Origin: Stentor roeselii | Lineage: Eukaryota > Ciliophora > Heterotrichea > Heterotrichida > Stentoridae | Length of the DNA stretch: 51,137 bases | Direction: 5' to 3' | NCBI GenBank assembly: GCA_006503475.1 | Contig: RSEH01000307.1 | Location: 1-51,137 of the forward strand | Shown here: positions 25,874-36,074 of the stretch, piece by piece | How positions within the stretch are numbered: the stretch's first letter is position 1 | Layout of the letters: every line of letters begins with the position of its first letter | Made by a program: the position numbers and the translations under genes | The notes under the pieces: generated by a model | What the model saw: only the letters and a program-made list of their open reading frames with translations | Told to the model about the DNA's origin: nothing | The model's database searches: none

Positions 25874-26656
25874 TTAAGTGAATTTTAACTTATTACTGAG
25901 AAGGGTTGAATCGAAGGGCCTTTCGCATTTTGAACACTCGAGAGTTTCAAGGGTTTTAATTAGACAGGAAGAACAGAAACTTGAGTTTGGGCAGGTCTCG
26001 CAAGGGAAGAAACTTTGGCAAAAGGGAAGAATTTGTTGACAGGTTGAACAGATGATTGTTTTTTGTGATAGAAGAGAGTGAAGAGAAGAAGATGGAATTG
26101 AAATTTGTGAGGAACTTGATGATGATTGGATGAAGCAGCAATAGGAACATAGAGAAATTGATGAAGTTTCTTTTGATAGAAGAAGTTCAGGGTTTCCACA
26201 GATTTCGCAGGTGTTTATCAGAGAAATGTCGATTTTTTGTTGTTTTAGCTTTGAATTTATTAGATCAAAGAACCTTGGGTTGTTGATTAGCAGTTTTCCT
26301 TTGATTAATCTGGTGAAGTCGTTTATTGTCAGGTTAAGCATGCATCCTTTGTATTCACAGATCGCGTTTTCAACACCTGAAGACTCGATGATGGCTGAAA
26401 GACATTCTAGGCAATAACAATGCCCACATTCCAAGCAAAATTCTTTAATATTTGACAGACAATTCACACAAAAAGTCTCAGATTTGATAAAATTCAAGAT
26501 TTGGTCTTTGTAAGTGTTTTGAAGTCCTTTGAAAGACCTGAAGATTTTATTGAGATTGTAACTTTCGACCATCTTTTTCAGGTGAGTTTTGTCAATGCAA
26601 GGGAGGATGATCTTGTAGAGTTCATGAAAATGTTCGAGATTTATCTCTTGTTCCAT
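25874..26656 (-). CDS. RING/RBR-like cysteine-rich zinc protein
   Basis: A 260-residue protein. The open frame extends to 26863, but the ATG at 26656 is the likely start because the extension overlaps the divergent neighbour's coding sequence. A RING-like cluster CVNC...CLECGHCYCLEC is followed by CEYKGC. A second cluster has CEICG and CSYC, and a C-terminal set has CSTC, CETC, CSSC and CSKC. This arrangement resembles RING-between-RING E3 ligases, although the order is not a perfect match. The gene's stop is 2 bp from the PKA-like ATG, and its start is 5 bp from the divergent M16-like ATG. Confidence 0.65.
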   Translation of the reverse strand: MEQEINLEHFHELYKIILPCIDKTHLKKMVESYNLNKIFRSFKGLQNTYKDQILNFIKSETFCVNCLSNIKEFCLECGHCYCLECLSAIIESSGVENAICEYKGCMLNLTINDFTRLIKGKLLINNPRFFDLINSKLKQQKIDISLINTCEICGNPELLLSKETSSISLCSYCCFIQSSSSSSQISIPSSSLHSLLSQKTIICSTCQQILPFCQSFFPCETCPNSSFCSSCLIKTLETLECSKCERPFDSTLLSNKLKFT

Positions 26657-26661
26657 TATAA
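26657..26661. promoter_or_regulatory. Five-base TATAA spacer between divergent ATGs
   Basis: CAT-TATAA-ATG separates the RBR-like gene (minus) from the M16-like gene (plus), identical to the spacer at 16153-16157. Confidence 0.7.
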
Positions 26662-27816
26662 ATGTTGAGATTAAGTCGACATTTTGCCACTCTCGCTGAA
26701 ACAGTTTTAAACCTGGAATGCTTAAAAAGCAGGTTTCCTTGGGTTTCAAGTGACTTATCAGCAAACATTCGGTACAACCAGACGTCTCCATCGAATGCTT
26801 TAAACTACTTGAGTTTGCTAGTTGAGACAAATTCAAAAGACCTTGGAAAGATAAACCATTCACTTTCCCAACTAGCTACTTCCCTGGACTACCCTTATTT
26901 CTCATTCGAAACAAACAAAGACCACATCCAAGTGACTTTAATAGGCCTGGAATCCGTACTTCTCGAAAAGTCAAAAAAAATCATCTCTTTCTTAAACTCC
27001 GCCTCAAACAAAGACTTCAAATCCAAACCAATCAACGACAACATGGATTTTCTGACCTTTTCCTCATGTTTCGAGTCAGTCGCTCCAGAGCCAGACCACT
27101 TGTCACTTTTTTCCTCTCATTACTTTATCAGCTCCACTCTTCCTTCAAATTCTTTGAATTTTCCAGAACCCTCTTCAACAAATCCAAGCCCTTCAGGACC
27201 CCGCAGTTACAAACCTGCAATGGTCTTAATCGAGTCACCTGGAGAGACCTGCGAAGTATGTTTGGCTTTCAAGTCTCCAGGTTACTCATCAAGTGACTAT
27301 TTCACATTCAAATTCCTGGAAGCCCTGATGACGACTGACACATGTTTATTCATGAACCAAAGCAAACAGTACAACTATCTCAACTCTTTACTTGCAGGGG
27401 TGCCTGGAGTTTATTCACATAAAGTCAAGTACTGGCCTGGGAAAAGTGCAGGTCTTTTAGTTCATTACTTGGAAACTCATCCTCTTGCAGTGCCCTTTGC
27501 AGGAGCTGCTGTGATTAAAGCGATGAAAAGGGTGGCGAAACAAGTGATTTTGTATGAAATTGAAAGGACTCAGGCACTGATGTTGAATCAAATGACCAGG
27601 GCAGAGGACTTGCTAGACCGATGCAAGAGGAAAAACGAGGAAAGCTTTTCAGGGAAGACTGAACAGGACTTACTGGATTTTTTGCTTAATGTTGATGAAG
27701 AGTTTATTTGCAGAAGGGTCTCGTTTTGGACTGACTCACAGTTTCCCTCAGTCATCGTGAAAGGCAAGCTGGCTTCAGAGAACGTGATTGAGGACGTATT
27801 TAACTTAAACCTTTAG
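26662..27816 (+). CDS. M16 (MPP/bc1 core)-like mitochondrial protein
   Basis: A 384-residue protein. The N-terminus MLRLSRHFATLA looks like a mitochondrial presequence. A central ETCEVCLAFKSPGYSSSDYFTFKFL and a C-terminal EIERTQALMLNQMTRAEDLLDR resemble the second half of M16 proteins such as MPP alpha and complex III core subunits. The zinc motif HxxEH is absent, as in MPP alpha and core 2, so it is not expected to be a protease by itself. The identification is by pattern only. It is divergent from the RBR-like gene and 7 bp upstream of the SAXO gene on the same strand. Confidence 0.55.
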   Translation: MLRLSRHFATLAETVLNLECLKSRFPWVSSDLSANIRYNQTSPSNALNYLSLLVETNSKDLGKINHSLSQLATSLDYPYFSFETNKDHIQVTLIGLESVLLEKSKKIISFLNSASNKDFKSKPINDNMDFLTFSSCFESVAPEPDHLSLFSSHYFISSTLPSNSLNFPEPSSTNPSPSGPRSYKPAMVLIESPGETCEVCLAFKSPGYSSSDYFTFKFLEALMTTDTCLFMNQSKQYNYLNSLLAGVPGVYSHKVKYWPGKSAGLLVHYLETHPLAVPFAGAAVIKAMKRVAKQVILYEIERTQALMLNQMTRAEDLLDRCKRKNEESFSGKTEQDLLDFLLNVDEEFICRRVSFWTDSQFPSVIVKGKLASENVIEDVFNLNL

Positions 27817-27823
27817 CTTATAA

Positions 27824-28636
27824 ATGGCCAGGCCTAGAACTGCCCTGCAAGCCTCTCGAAAAACAGTCGAAAGGTCTTCTTATGCTGAGTGTCCCTTGTC
27901 GGACCCTGACTTGCCCATTGTTTCTGAAACTGAACATAAAGTTGGACATTGTTTTTGTCATCATTGCACTTGTGGACTTCACTGTTGTCCTAAAGAGTCT
28001 AATGGAAGGATGTCTACACCTTGGAAGACTCAGTATCGACAGGAATTCAGAGAGAAAAAAGTACCGATTGATTCTCCTTTCCTCCCTCAAGAGTACAAGT
28101 CGTTTATGAAGTGCAGCTCGCAAAATAACTTGAAATCTATCAGTCAAACTGATTTCAACTCGAAGGAAATCGTGAAAAATGAAGGGTTTCAGCCAGTTGT
28201 CAGTCAAAAAAACTTGAAGTTCTCAGGACGCAGCAGCTATAAAAGAGACTTCGTCGGTTGGCAGCAAGAACAAGTTACTTTAAAATCGCCGCAGTTTCCT
28301 TATAGAGGCTATATGGTTAAGCCTTGGAACAGCGAATCCTCATACAAATCATCCTTTAAACAATTAGACAGGCGAGGTACAAAAAACTCTGTTTTGCCTA
28401 ATCATTCTTCTGTAAAATCCTTAGTAAACCCTTCATCCGAAGGTACATTCACGACCACAAGTAAAGAGTTCTTCAAAGCAGACCGTGGTTTAGGCGCGGC
28501 GACTCCAGATCTCGGAAAAATCCAAAACAATAGAGAAGTCTTATCCCTCCTCAACCCAAAGTCGACCTACCGTTCTGCTTATTCTTCAGATTTTTCATCA
28601 AAGCCAATCCGGAAGACCTTGAGTAGACTAAGATAA
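27824..28636 (+). CDS. SAXO/MAP6-type axonemal microtubule stabiliser
   Basis: A 270-residue protein. The N-terminal Cys block at 43-55 (CFCHHCTCGLHCC) is the conserved SAXO N-terminal motif. Repeated S.Y...F units follow: TPWKTQYRQEF, GRSSYKRDFVGW, SESSYKSSFKQL and STYRSAYSSDF, matching the Mn-type microtubule-binding repeats. SAXO proteins sit on or inside ciliary and basal-body microtubules and confer cold stability. The gap to the upstream gene is the seven bases CTTATAA. Confidence 0.85.
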   Translation: MARPRTALQASRKTVERSSYAECPLSDPDLPIVSETEHKVGHCFCHHCTCGLHCCPKESNGRMSTPWKTQYRQEFREKKVPIDSPFLPQEYKSFMKCSSQNNLKSISQTDFNSKEIVKNEGFQPVVSQKNLKFSGRSSYKRDFVGWQQEQVTLKSPQFPYRGYMVKPWNSESSYKSSFKQLDRRGTKNSVLPNHSSVKSLVNPSSEGTFTTTSKEFFKADRGLGAATPDLGKIQNNREVLSLLNPKSTYRSAYSSDFSSKPIRKTLSRLR

Positions 28637-28682
28637 CCTGTTAATAAAACCAAGTCATAAAAATGTTTAAAAATAATCGTTA

Positions 28683-29957
28683 ATGGGCAAACACCAAATC
28701 GTTTCATCTCCCGAAGTTCAGACTCCTAAGCCAAGACACAGCACATCCAGCATTTCAAGTAAAACAAACAGCACTGTAATCCTCATTCAGCAGGAACGAT
28801 TTTTAAAATCCAGGAAATTCGACAACGTGCCAGGTCTCAACCTTATCACGAGTTTTTGCTATGACCTTGAAAACAAAGACCACATTTACAACGCTATTAA
28901 AAGAAGCGGGTCTTGCATCATTCCAGCAGATTCTGAATCTTTTTCCTATTCCAGGTCGCCCTTGCTTCATTCAACTTCTTACCGTTCGTTGCCCTCGCAA
29001 TGTGAGAAAATTTTAGACGCTCCTGATATTATTGATGATTATTATCTCAACTTGCTTTCCTGGTCTGATTCGAATGTTTTGTCTGTTGCGCTTAAAAACG
29101 CGCTTTATCTTTGGAATGCTTTGACTGGCTCGGCTTCGCAGTTCTTGGAGTACTCGAATGAAGTTATTACTTCTGTCGCTTGGATGCCTGGAAGCAAGTT
29201 TTTGGCGGTTGGGGACTCGACGCATGCGGTCAAGGTTTATGATGTTGAAAGGTCGGCGGAGGTCAGGACTATTCGAAGTCATGCTGATCGAGTTTCTTCA
29301 CTTTCGTGGAATGGATGTGTTATTTCGACTGGTAGTCGAGATTCGTTTATTATGCAACATGATTTGAGGATTCAGGATTATTTTGTTAAGTTTGCTGGAC
29401 ATGAACAGGAAGTCTGTGGACTTAAGTGGAACCCTGAAGGGAATTGTCTGGCTTCAGGAGGTAATGATAATAAGGTTTGTGTTTGGGAAATGGGATACAC
29501 TTGCCCTGTAAAACAATTAAACGAGCACAAAGCTGCAGTCAAAGCCCTTTCCTGGTGTCCGTGGAAAAGGAACCTTCTAGCAACAGGAGGAGGTTCAGCA
29601 GACAAGCAAATCCGCCTTTGGGATAGTTCAAGTGGTTCCTGCCTCCAGGTGGTAGACACAGGGAGTCAAGTATGTGCCTTAGAATGGAACAGGCATGAAA
29701 AAGAACTATTAAGCGCTCATGGATACGCTCAAAACCAGCTAAGCTTATGGAGGTTCAACGACATGAAAAGAATTCAAGACTTCAACGGACACAGCGCGCG
29801 AGTCTTGAGCCTGGCGCAGAATCCTGAAGGTTCAACAGTCGTTTCTGCAGGAGCCGATGAAACTTTGAGGTTTTGGCCCGTTTTTGAAAGTTCAATCATG
29901 AAGAGTGACTCATGTCAAGATAGTCCTCAGCGAGGAATGAGTCTTGGATGCCGGTAA
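28683..29957 (+). CDS. Cdc20/Cdh1-like APC/C activator
   Basis: A 424-residue protein with a seven-blade WD40 propeller typical of Cdc20/Fizzy-related proteins. KILDAPDIIDDYYLNLLSWS starts the propeller; ALYLWNALTG, SVAWMPGSKFLAVG, LSWNGCVISTGSRD and GGGSADKQIRLWD follow. These proteins load substrates on the anaphase-promoting complex. I cannot find the DR[FY]IP C-box in the N-terminus, and the C-terminal IR tail is missing (it ends GCR), so it may be a diverged or meiosis-type paralogue. Composition is G/T-rich from about 29010 to 29480, then A/C-rich. Confidence 0.85.
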   Translation: MGKHQIVSSPEVQTPKPRHSTSSISSKTNSTVILIQQERFLKSRKFDNVPGLNLITSFCYDLENKDHIYNAIKRSGSCIIPADSESFSYSRSPLLHSTSYRSLPSQCEKILDAPDIIDDYYLNLLSWSDSNVLSVALKNALYLWNALTGSASQFLEYSNEVITSVAWMPGSKFLAVGDSTHAVKVYDVERSAEVRTIRSHADRVSSLSWNGCVISTGSRDSFIMQHDLRIQDYFVKFAGHEQEVCGLKWNPEGNCLASGGNDNKVCVWEMGYTCPVKQLNEHKAAVKALSWCPWKRNLLATGGGSADKQIRLWDSSSGSCLQVVDTGSQVCALEWNRHEKELLSAHGYAQNQLSLWRFNDMKRIQDFNGHSARVLSLAQNPEGSTVVSAGADETLRFWPVFESSIMKSDSCQDSPQRGMSLGCR

Positions 29958-30076
29958 TTATTAAATTATTGAGAGTAGGAAGTATTTTCTTTGGCTTTTT
30001 GAGGAAGGAGGGTTTGATGAGAGTATTGGTGAAGATTTCAGTGGAGAAGGAATAGGATTCTTTGAGATTTAAATAA

Positions 30077-31330
30077 ATGTCATTGAAAGACTATCAAGTT
30101 ATTAAGAAAGTTGGAGACGGGTCTTACAGCATGGTTTTCGAAGTGAAGAGACTGGCTGATAACAACAATTATGCACTTAAAAAGGTAAAACTTGCCTCTC
30201 TTAAAGATAAAGAAAAGAGAAACGCTCTTAACGAAATTAGAATTCTTGCTAGTATTCATCATCCGAATGTTATTTCTTATAAAGAAGCGTTTTTTGATGA
30301 GGATGGGCAGTCGCTTTGTCTTGTCATGGAATATGCTGATAGTGGAGACTTGCAGCAAAGAATTAAAACATATCAAAAGAAAGGCAAGTACATGAGCGAA
30401 AAGTTCATTTGGTCCTTAATAGTCCAGCTCTGCTGCGGTTTGAAAGTTCTCCACGAGTTAAACATCGTGCACCGTGACATAAAAAGTGCAAACGTATTCC
30501 TCCACAGCGACAACAAAATAAAAATCGGTGACATGAACGTCTCAAAAGTAGTAAAAGGCTGTCTAGAGCACACCCAGACAGGAACTCCTTACTACGCAAG
30601 TCCAGAAGTGTGGAAAGACCTTCCCTACGACTACCGAAGTGACTTATGGAGCCTAGGCTGCGTGATTTACGAGGCAGTCTGTTTAAAGCCTCCATTTAAC
30701 GCAGAAGACATGCAAAGTCTTTACAAAAAAGTGATAAAAGGCGACTACCCGCCTCTTCCCAGGACTTTTTCCAAAGAACTTCACTCAATAGTCGCAAGTC
30801 TGATCAACGTGAACCCTTCAAACCGACCCACTTGCAGTCAAATTCTGGCCCTTCCTTCAGTTTCCCGGCATTTCGATGAGAGTTTCTCACAACCCACTGA
30901 AAACCTTCTTCTAAAAACTATAAATTTTCCTCAGACCAACCCGAAAATGTTTGAAATTCTGCCAAAGTCAAAATTTGAAGAGTCAAAAACTCCAGAAATC
31001 CCGAAAAATAACTTTGAGGACTCAAAGGGAAATAACAAGAGTAGTCTTAATCTGCCGGTAATGAATAAATCAAGAGATAGTTCTGTACCGGTTCAGAGAA
31101 GCTTCAAGGAAAGGGAATGCTCGGAAAAGTCTCTTCAGAATATTCAGAGGTATAGAAAAATGGTGTTGAAGAAGGACTTTGGAGCACTTAAACTGCCGAA
31201 GGTCAATAGTTATTTGAAGTCGGTTGGTAGGAACTTGCAGGTTAAAGAGTTCACCATTGCTCCGAGGATTAAGTCGGAGAAGTTTTCCAGGAAACCTAAT
31301 ACGAATCGAAGTTTGATTAAACTCTGCTAA
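30077..31330 (+). CDS. NEK-family protein kinase
   Basis: A 417-residue kinase of the NIMA-related family, a group greatly expanded in ciliates and linked to cilia and cell cycle. The kinase domain spans about 6-260: G-loop GDGSYSMV at 13-20, Lys35, HRDIKSAN at 132-139, and activation segment ending GTPYYASPE. The DFG motif is DMN (152-154) followed by VSK; the metal-binding Asp is retained, and similar D[LM]N variants occur in other NEKs. The C-terminal 150 residues are basic and low complexity. The kinase is expected to be active. Confidence 0.9.
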   Translation: MSLKDYQVIKKVGDGSYSMVFEVKRLADNNNYALKKVKLASLKDKEKRNALNEIRILASIHHPNVISYKEAFFDEDGQSLCLVMEYADSGDLQQRIKTYQKKGKYMSEKFIWSLIVQLCCGLKVLHELNIVHRDIKSANVFLHSDNKIKIGDMNVSKVVKGCLEHTQTGTPYYASPEVWKDLPYDYRSDLWSLGCVIYEAVCLKPPFNAEDMQSLYKKVIKGDYPPLPRTFSKELHSIVASLINVNPSNRPTCSQILALPSVSRHFDESFSQPTENLLLKTINFPQTNPKMFEILPKSKFEESKTPEIPKNNFEDSKGNNKSSLNLPVMNKSRDSSVPVQRSFKERECSEKSLQNIQRYRKMVLKKDFGALKLPKVNSYLKSVGRNLQVKEFTIAPRIKSEKFSRKPNTNRSLIKLC

Positions 31331-31413
31331 ATGATTTAATAATTTAATTTCAAGATTAAGTTAGAGAATTGTTATGTGAAAAGGGTTATGAAAAGTTGGT
31401 AAAATATTTAACA

Positions 31414-33717
31414 ATGTCTGAGGGGAACTCATTGGAAAATACTGCTGAACTTAATTTTAAGTTTCAAGAAGCTTCTTCTGAACTTAGTATTCTCAGATCT
31501 CAATATGTAACACAATCTCTAACAATCCAAAAACTAGAAGAAGAACTCTTATCAAAGCAATCATCAATAGAATCCTTGAAACTAGCCTTGAACTATAATT
31601 CAAGCTACGAAATATCAAAAGAAATCGAATACAAAAACCGAATCGAAGAATTAGAAAAAAATTTAAAAGTCACCCGTCAAGAAAAAGAATCTCTAAACAC
31701 AAACCTGACAAAACAAATAAGCCACAAAGACTCCTACATCGAAAACTTGTTGACAACGATGCTAAACCTGCACCAAAAGATTGAGTACTACAAAGAAGAC
31801 ATATCCCAAGCAAAAAAATCTCTTGACAATCAAAAGAAAACTTTAGAAATCGAGTTAGTTTTAAGAGAAAAAGTTGAAAAGTTGTATCAGGAGTCTTTAG
31901 AAGAACTTGAAAAGTACAAAAAAACTTACATCGAAATGAAACACAAGGCAGTTGAAACTGATGTCGACACTGAAGAACTGTTCAAGAACCTGAAGTCTGA
32001 ATACGAGCACGAGTACGTCGAAGAAACCATCAAACTAGCTAAGAACTACGAAGCCAAACTCAAAGAAAATTCAGAAAACTACAACTCAAGGATACTTCTG
32101 ATGGAAAAAACTCACAAAGAAGTAATGGAAAACCTGACAACTTACATGCAGCATCGTCTGGAAAACATGAGAAATCATTACGAAAAGAGAATTTTATCAA
32201 TGATCAAAGAATACAGTCTTCAAGAAGCGAAAGTTCAGTCAAAAATCGCGAATCTTTCATTGACCATCAGCACCTTCGACGACCGTCTGGCCTCTCTTCA
32301 AGGCGAAGTCATTGATAAGACCTCAGCTCTTCGGGTAGTAACTCAGGAAAGAAAGTCACTTGAACAGCAAAATCTTCATTTGGACCAGTACATCCTCAGT
32401 TTTCAGCTGGAAAATCAGGTGATCATCGCAAATATCATGGCACAACTTGAACAGACTAAAAGAAGTGTTGAGGTAAAACAAGAAGATCTCAAAAAAGAAT
32501 ACGACCATAACTTGAAACTACTTCAACAGTCAAAAAGTATTAAAATTGAAAGCATCAGGACACAATATGAAAGAAAATTGAAAAAACTTTCACAAAATCA
32601 TGAAGAAAACTCGGAAAAAGCTAGAAAATTTCATCAGGATCAGTGTAACTTTCTACTTGATGAACTCTCGAAACTGGAAGCGGAAAAAACAAACCTTGCT
32701 ATTAAACTTGAACATGACGTACGAGAACTGAAAAAGCAACTGGATCTGGTATTTTTTATTTAGACTATCTTTGAATGTGACACAAAACTCAGCGTTTCTC
32801 GAGAAACCATCTTGAAGGACTATGAAAAGGAAAAAAATATGCTCATTAACGAGTATAAACTGCAACTTCATGAACAAGCCAAAGAATTTGTCTTAGAAAA
32901 GAAAAAAGTAGAAGAAACTGTTGAAAACGCCTACAAAAAAATCATTGAAAACATTAAAAAACAATGTGACCGAGAAAAACTAGAAATGTTTGAAGATAAC
33001 TTGAAAAAAATGGAACAGGTTCAAAATTTGTGCAAGAAAAAATGTGGACACATGGAAAATCAGCTTGGAATCATAAAAAAAAGCTTTTATGAAGAAGGTG
33101 AAAAGTGGAGCCGAATTGTTGAACATAAAGACAACCTTATTAAAAATCTGGAAAAAAATCATGAAGATCGAGGACTTGAATTGGACAGAGAAAAAGTCAG
33201 AGTTCTTCAAATGACTCAAGAAAAGGATGAAATGATTAAAGAACATAAACAGAAAATGCTAGATTCGCTTAATAATTTCAATGAAAAAGAACTCGAATTG
33301 ATGCATAAATTTGAAAATGATAAAAAGGCGGCTCTTGCAAGAGTTTATGCAGAAAAAATGGAAATGGAAGTGAGAATGGAAAAAACTATCAACTCACTTA
33401 ATGAAAGGGTTGAAAATGCCAATCATCGGTATAAAATGCTTGAAAAAAAGAAAAAAGATATTTTTCTTAAGGAAAACCAGCAGACGATTCAGAGGTATGT
33501 CAATGAAATCACTGATAGGAATAAAACAATAGATTTGCTGAATAAGGAAATTGGAAGACTTAAAATTCAAATCAAGTATGTTGGAGAAACAGTTAAAATT
33601 TTTACTGATGATAAAATTTCAACTGGAACTCATAGGAAAGTTGCTAGTGATTTAGCTGGAAATCCTTCTGCTAGAAGACCTTCCTCAAGTGGAGGTAATA
33701 GAACCTTTAAATTTTAA
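31414..33717 (+). CDS. Long coiled-coil protein
   Basis: A 762-residue protein after removing the intron at 32749-32763. The start is the ATG at 31414; the open frame extends 15 codons upstream, but without an ATG. Almost the whole length is charged heptad-like coiled coil rich in Glu, Lys, Gln and Leu, ending in a short Ser/Arg-rich tail. Such proteins are typical of ciliary or basal-body structures in ciliates. No family assignment is possible by eye. It is the third of four tandem + strand genes from 28683 to 35325. Confidence 0.85.
32749..32763 (+). other. 15-nt intron (coiled-coil gene)
   Basis: GTATTTTTTATTTAG, phase 0, with an in-frame TAG. The coiled-coil pattern continues directly in the same frame after removal. 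It is identical in sequence to the third intron of kinesin 2. Confidence 0.92.
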
Positions 33718-33879
33718 TGTACTTTATCATCATGACCTAAACCCATACCCATTTTTATGAAACTAAAAATGGTTAATTTTCCAAAACAATAACTCCCTTT
33801 CCCAAAATCCCAAATCATCTAAAAACCAATTTAAAAAACATGATTAACCCCAATCCCAAAAATCCTCCATTAATTAATC

Positions 33880-35325
33880 ATGGGCTGCGGAAAATCAAAA
33901 TCCCAGACACTTGTGACATCCTCACCCGACTCAATCAAGCTAAACACCCAATATTTAATGCTGCGCAAAAACTACAAAAAGCTAAACGAAGAATACCAGA
34001 TCGGAAACAGAATAGGTCAAGGAGGATTTGCAGAAGTGCGCCGTTGCACACACAAGCACACAGGAATAATGCGAGCGATGAAAATATACCACAAAGCCGA
34101 GTTCCCCGCAGAATACGTGCAAGCAGGAGGACTTCAGCAAGAAATCGGGATATTCCGAATGATAGACCATCCGAACATCGTGAAGTGTTACGAGTTCTTC
34201 GAAGACGACAAGAACTTCTACATCAGCATGGAGTTCTGTCTTGGAGGCGAGCTTTTTCATATGATTGGCAACAACAAAGTCCTTACAGAAGACATCGTTT
34301 GCAGAATAATGCGTCAGTTACTTTCAGTGATCGCTTATTTGCACGATCGAGGAATTGTTCATAGGGACTTGAAGCCTGAAAACATTTTACTTGAAGATAG
34401 GAATTCGGAATATTTCATAAAACTCGCTGATTTTGGAAATGCTATTCAGTATGACTCTGCGGAGATCTTGAAAGGACAGAGTGGCACTTCTTATTATATG
34501 GCTCCTGAAGTTATTGACTCTGAGTACAGCGAAAAATGTGATGAATGGAGCTGCGCTGTCATCATGTATATGCTACTCACTGGAAATCCTCCTTTTGAAG
34601 GTGTTAATGATGATGAAATTCTAGCTAGTGTCAGAAAACAAGAGTTTTCATTAGAAAGGCAGGAATTCGTTAAGGTTTCTGAAGAAGCGAAAGATTTAAT
34701 TAAAAAATTACTTGTTCCTGAAACTCAGAGGATTTCAGCGATTCAAGCACTTGCACATCCTTGGTTTCAGAAGTTTCAAACTGGAAATAATTCAAAAAAT
34801 GTGAACTTGCCTTTAGTGACTCAAAATGTGAAAAGTTACAAAGCTGGGCTGATGTTGAAAGAAGTTGTCAGGACTTTTATTGTAAACCAAATATTAAACC
34901 CGAAAGAAATAAAAAGTATTCGAGAAGCTTTTAGTCTAGTCGACCACAACCAAGACGGAACAATAGATTTAACTGATTTAGTCGCTTTTTTCCAAAATGA
35001 CGTAGGAGCGAAAGATGCTGAAGTAGAAGCCAAAGCGGTTTTAAAACATGTCGACATTGAAAAAAAGGGTTTTCTTGAGTATTCTGATTTTTTGAAAGCA
35101 AGCATTGACCAGCAGGTGCTTCTTTCACGGAACAATATGATAATGGCTTTCAGCATGCTGGACACAGACAGCAAAGGAACTTTAACAGCAGAAAAACTAA
35201 TGCAAACCCTAGGAAGTGAAAAAAATCCTCTTGAAACATGGGCAGCAGTGATGTCAGAAGCACATAAAAAAGAAGGAGACTTCGAGCTAAGCCACTTCAT
35301 CGATGTCGTTTCTTGGAAAAGCTAA
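33880..35325 (+). CDS. Calcium-dependent protein kinase (CDPK)
   Basis: A 481-residue CDPK as found in plants and alveolates. MGCGKSKS at the start fits N-myristoylation at Gly2 with Cys3 palmitoylation. The kinase domain has GQGGFAEV (46-53), Lys68, HRDLKPEN (161-168), DFG (184-186) and GTSYYMAPE. A junction helix precedes EF-hands with loops starting at Asp355 (DHNQDGTIDLTD), Asp392 (DIEKKGFLEYSD) and Asp428 (DTDSKGTLTAEK). The fourth hand near 458-470 is degenerate. It should be activated directly by Ca2+ at membranes. The convergent neighbour ends 20 bp away. Confidence 0.95.
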   Translation: MGCGKSKSQTLVTSSPDSIKLNTQYLMLRKNYKKLNEEYQIGNRIGQGGFAEVRRCTHKHTGIMRAMKIYHKAEFPAEYVQAGGLQQEIGIFRMIDHPNIVKCYEFFEDDKNFYISMEFCLGGELFHMIGNNKVLTEDIVCRIMRQLLSVIAYLHDRGIVHRDLKPENILLEDRNSEYFIKLADFGNAIQYDSAEILKGQSGTSYYMAPEVIDSEYSEKCDEWSCAVIMYMLLTGNPPFEGVNDDEILASVRKQEFSLERQEFVKVSEEAKDLIKKLLVPETQRISAIQALAHPWFQKFQTGNNSKNVNLPLVTQNVKSYKAGLMLKEVVRTFIVNQILNPKEIKSIREAFSLVDHNQDGTIDLTDLVAFFQNDVGAKDAEVEAKAVLKHVDIEKKGFLEYSDFLKASIDQQVLLSRNNMIMAFSMLDTDSKGTLTAEKLMQTLGSEKNPLETWAAVMSEAHKKEGDFELSHFIDVVSWKS

Positions 35326-35345
35326 ATAACCCTTTCGCCCTAACA

Positions 35346-36074
35346 TTATCTATCTACTTTCTCGACAATCTTCACATGCACTGCTTTTCTTTTCTCCTCG
35401 CCTTTAGGATTGAGGTACTTCTTGATGTTAAACTCAAAAAAAACAGGTTTGTTTTTATAAACGTCGTCTTTGAACTTCTTCAAGTTCTGAGAAGACAAAA
35501 CCATGTCATCCTCGCAGATGAACACGTCGAAGTCGCCTTGGTCAGCCTTGATGAACCCGTTTCTCTTTTTGAAATTATAAAACTTCAGCAGGCCTGAGTA
35601 ACGATCGAAGCTGATTAACTCGTTATCGAATTTTCCTCGTTTTTCTCGCTTTTGAGTGCCAAGACGCACAGGTGGCTTCTGTAGAACAACAGGAACCACT
35701 GAAATAGGTACGAATCTTGGCTCGTGATGGAAAATGTCAGGAAATTCTGAGGGTATCAAAGGGAAACTCTTTTGAGATGCACTTTTGGAAATCGTGTGAA
35801 GAGGATGATTTACTATTGATAGGTGCTCGTCGTCTTCTTCTGCTATTGAGTCTATTTCTGCTAGTCTTTGAAGGTCTTTTAAAGTGACGCTGCTATTAAA
35901 AAATAGTAAAGAATTGTTGTCGATCACGGAGTTTTTTATCATGTAGTTTGATGGAGACTCACCTGGAGATACCTTGGGAGACTTTTTGTTTGGGTTTATT
36001 TTTATGATTGGAGAACTGCACGAAAGAGATATTTTAGAAGCTGATTGAGAGTAGTGGTGGGTTGGCTTTTGCAT
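35346..36074 (-). CDS. Cold-shock-domain protein
   Basis: A 242-residue protein. The last 80 or so residues form a cold-shock domain: SGLLKFYNFKKRNGFIKAD, then DVFICEDDM, ending RKAVHVKIVEKVD. Such domains bind single-stranded RNA or DNA. The N-terminal 150 residues are Ser/Pro-rich and look disordered. The domain has a long insert with several lysines between its strands, typical of eukaryotic variants rather than bacterial CspA. Its ATG is 138 bp from the divergent tetraspan gene. Confidence 0.75.
   Translation of the reverse strand: MQKPTHHYSQSASKISLSCSSPIIKINPNKKSPKVSPGESPSNYMIKNSVIDNNSLLFFNSSVTLKDLQRLAEIDSIAEEDDEHLSIVNHPLHTISKSASQKSFPLIPSEFPDIFHHEPRFVPISVVPVVLQKPPVRLGTQKREKRGKFDNELISFDRYSGLLKFYNFKKRNGFIKADQGDFDVFICEDDMVLSSQNLKKFKDDVYKNKPVFFEFNIKKYLNPKGEEKRKAVHVKIVEKVDR

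Noticed and set aside
26657-26863. N-terminal extension of the RBR-like gene upstream of 26656
   Set aside because: It lies wholly inside the coding sequence of the divergent M16-like gene, and the ATG at 26656 has the usual TATA context.
31369-31413. Upstream extension of the coiled-coil gene
   Set aside because: It contains no ATG; the first one is at 31414.
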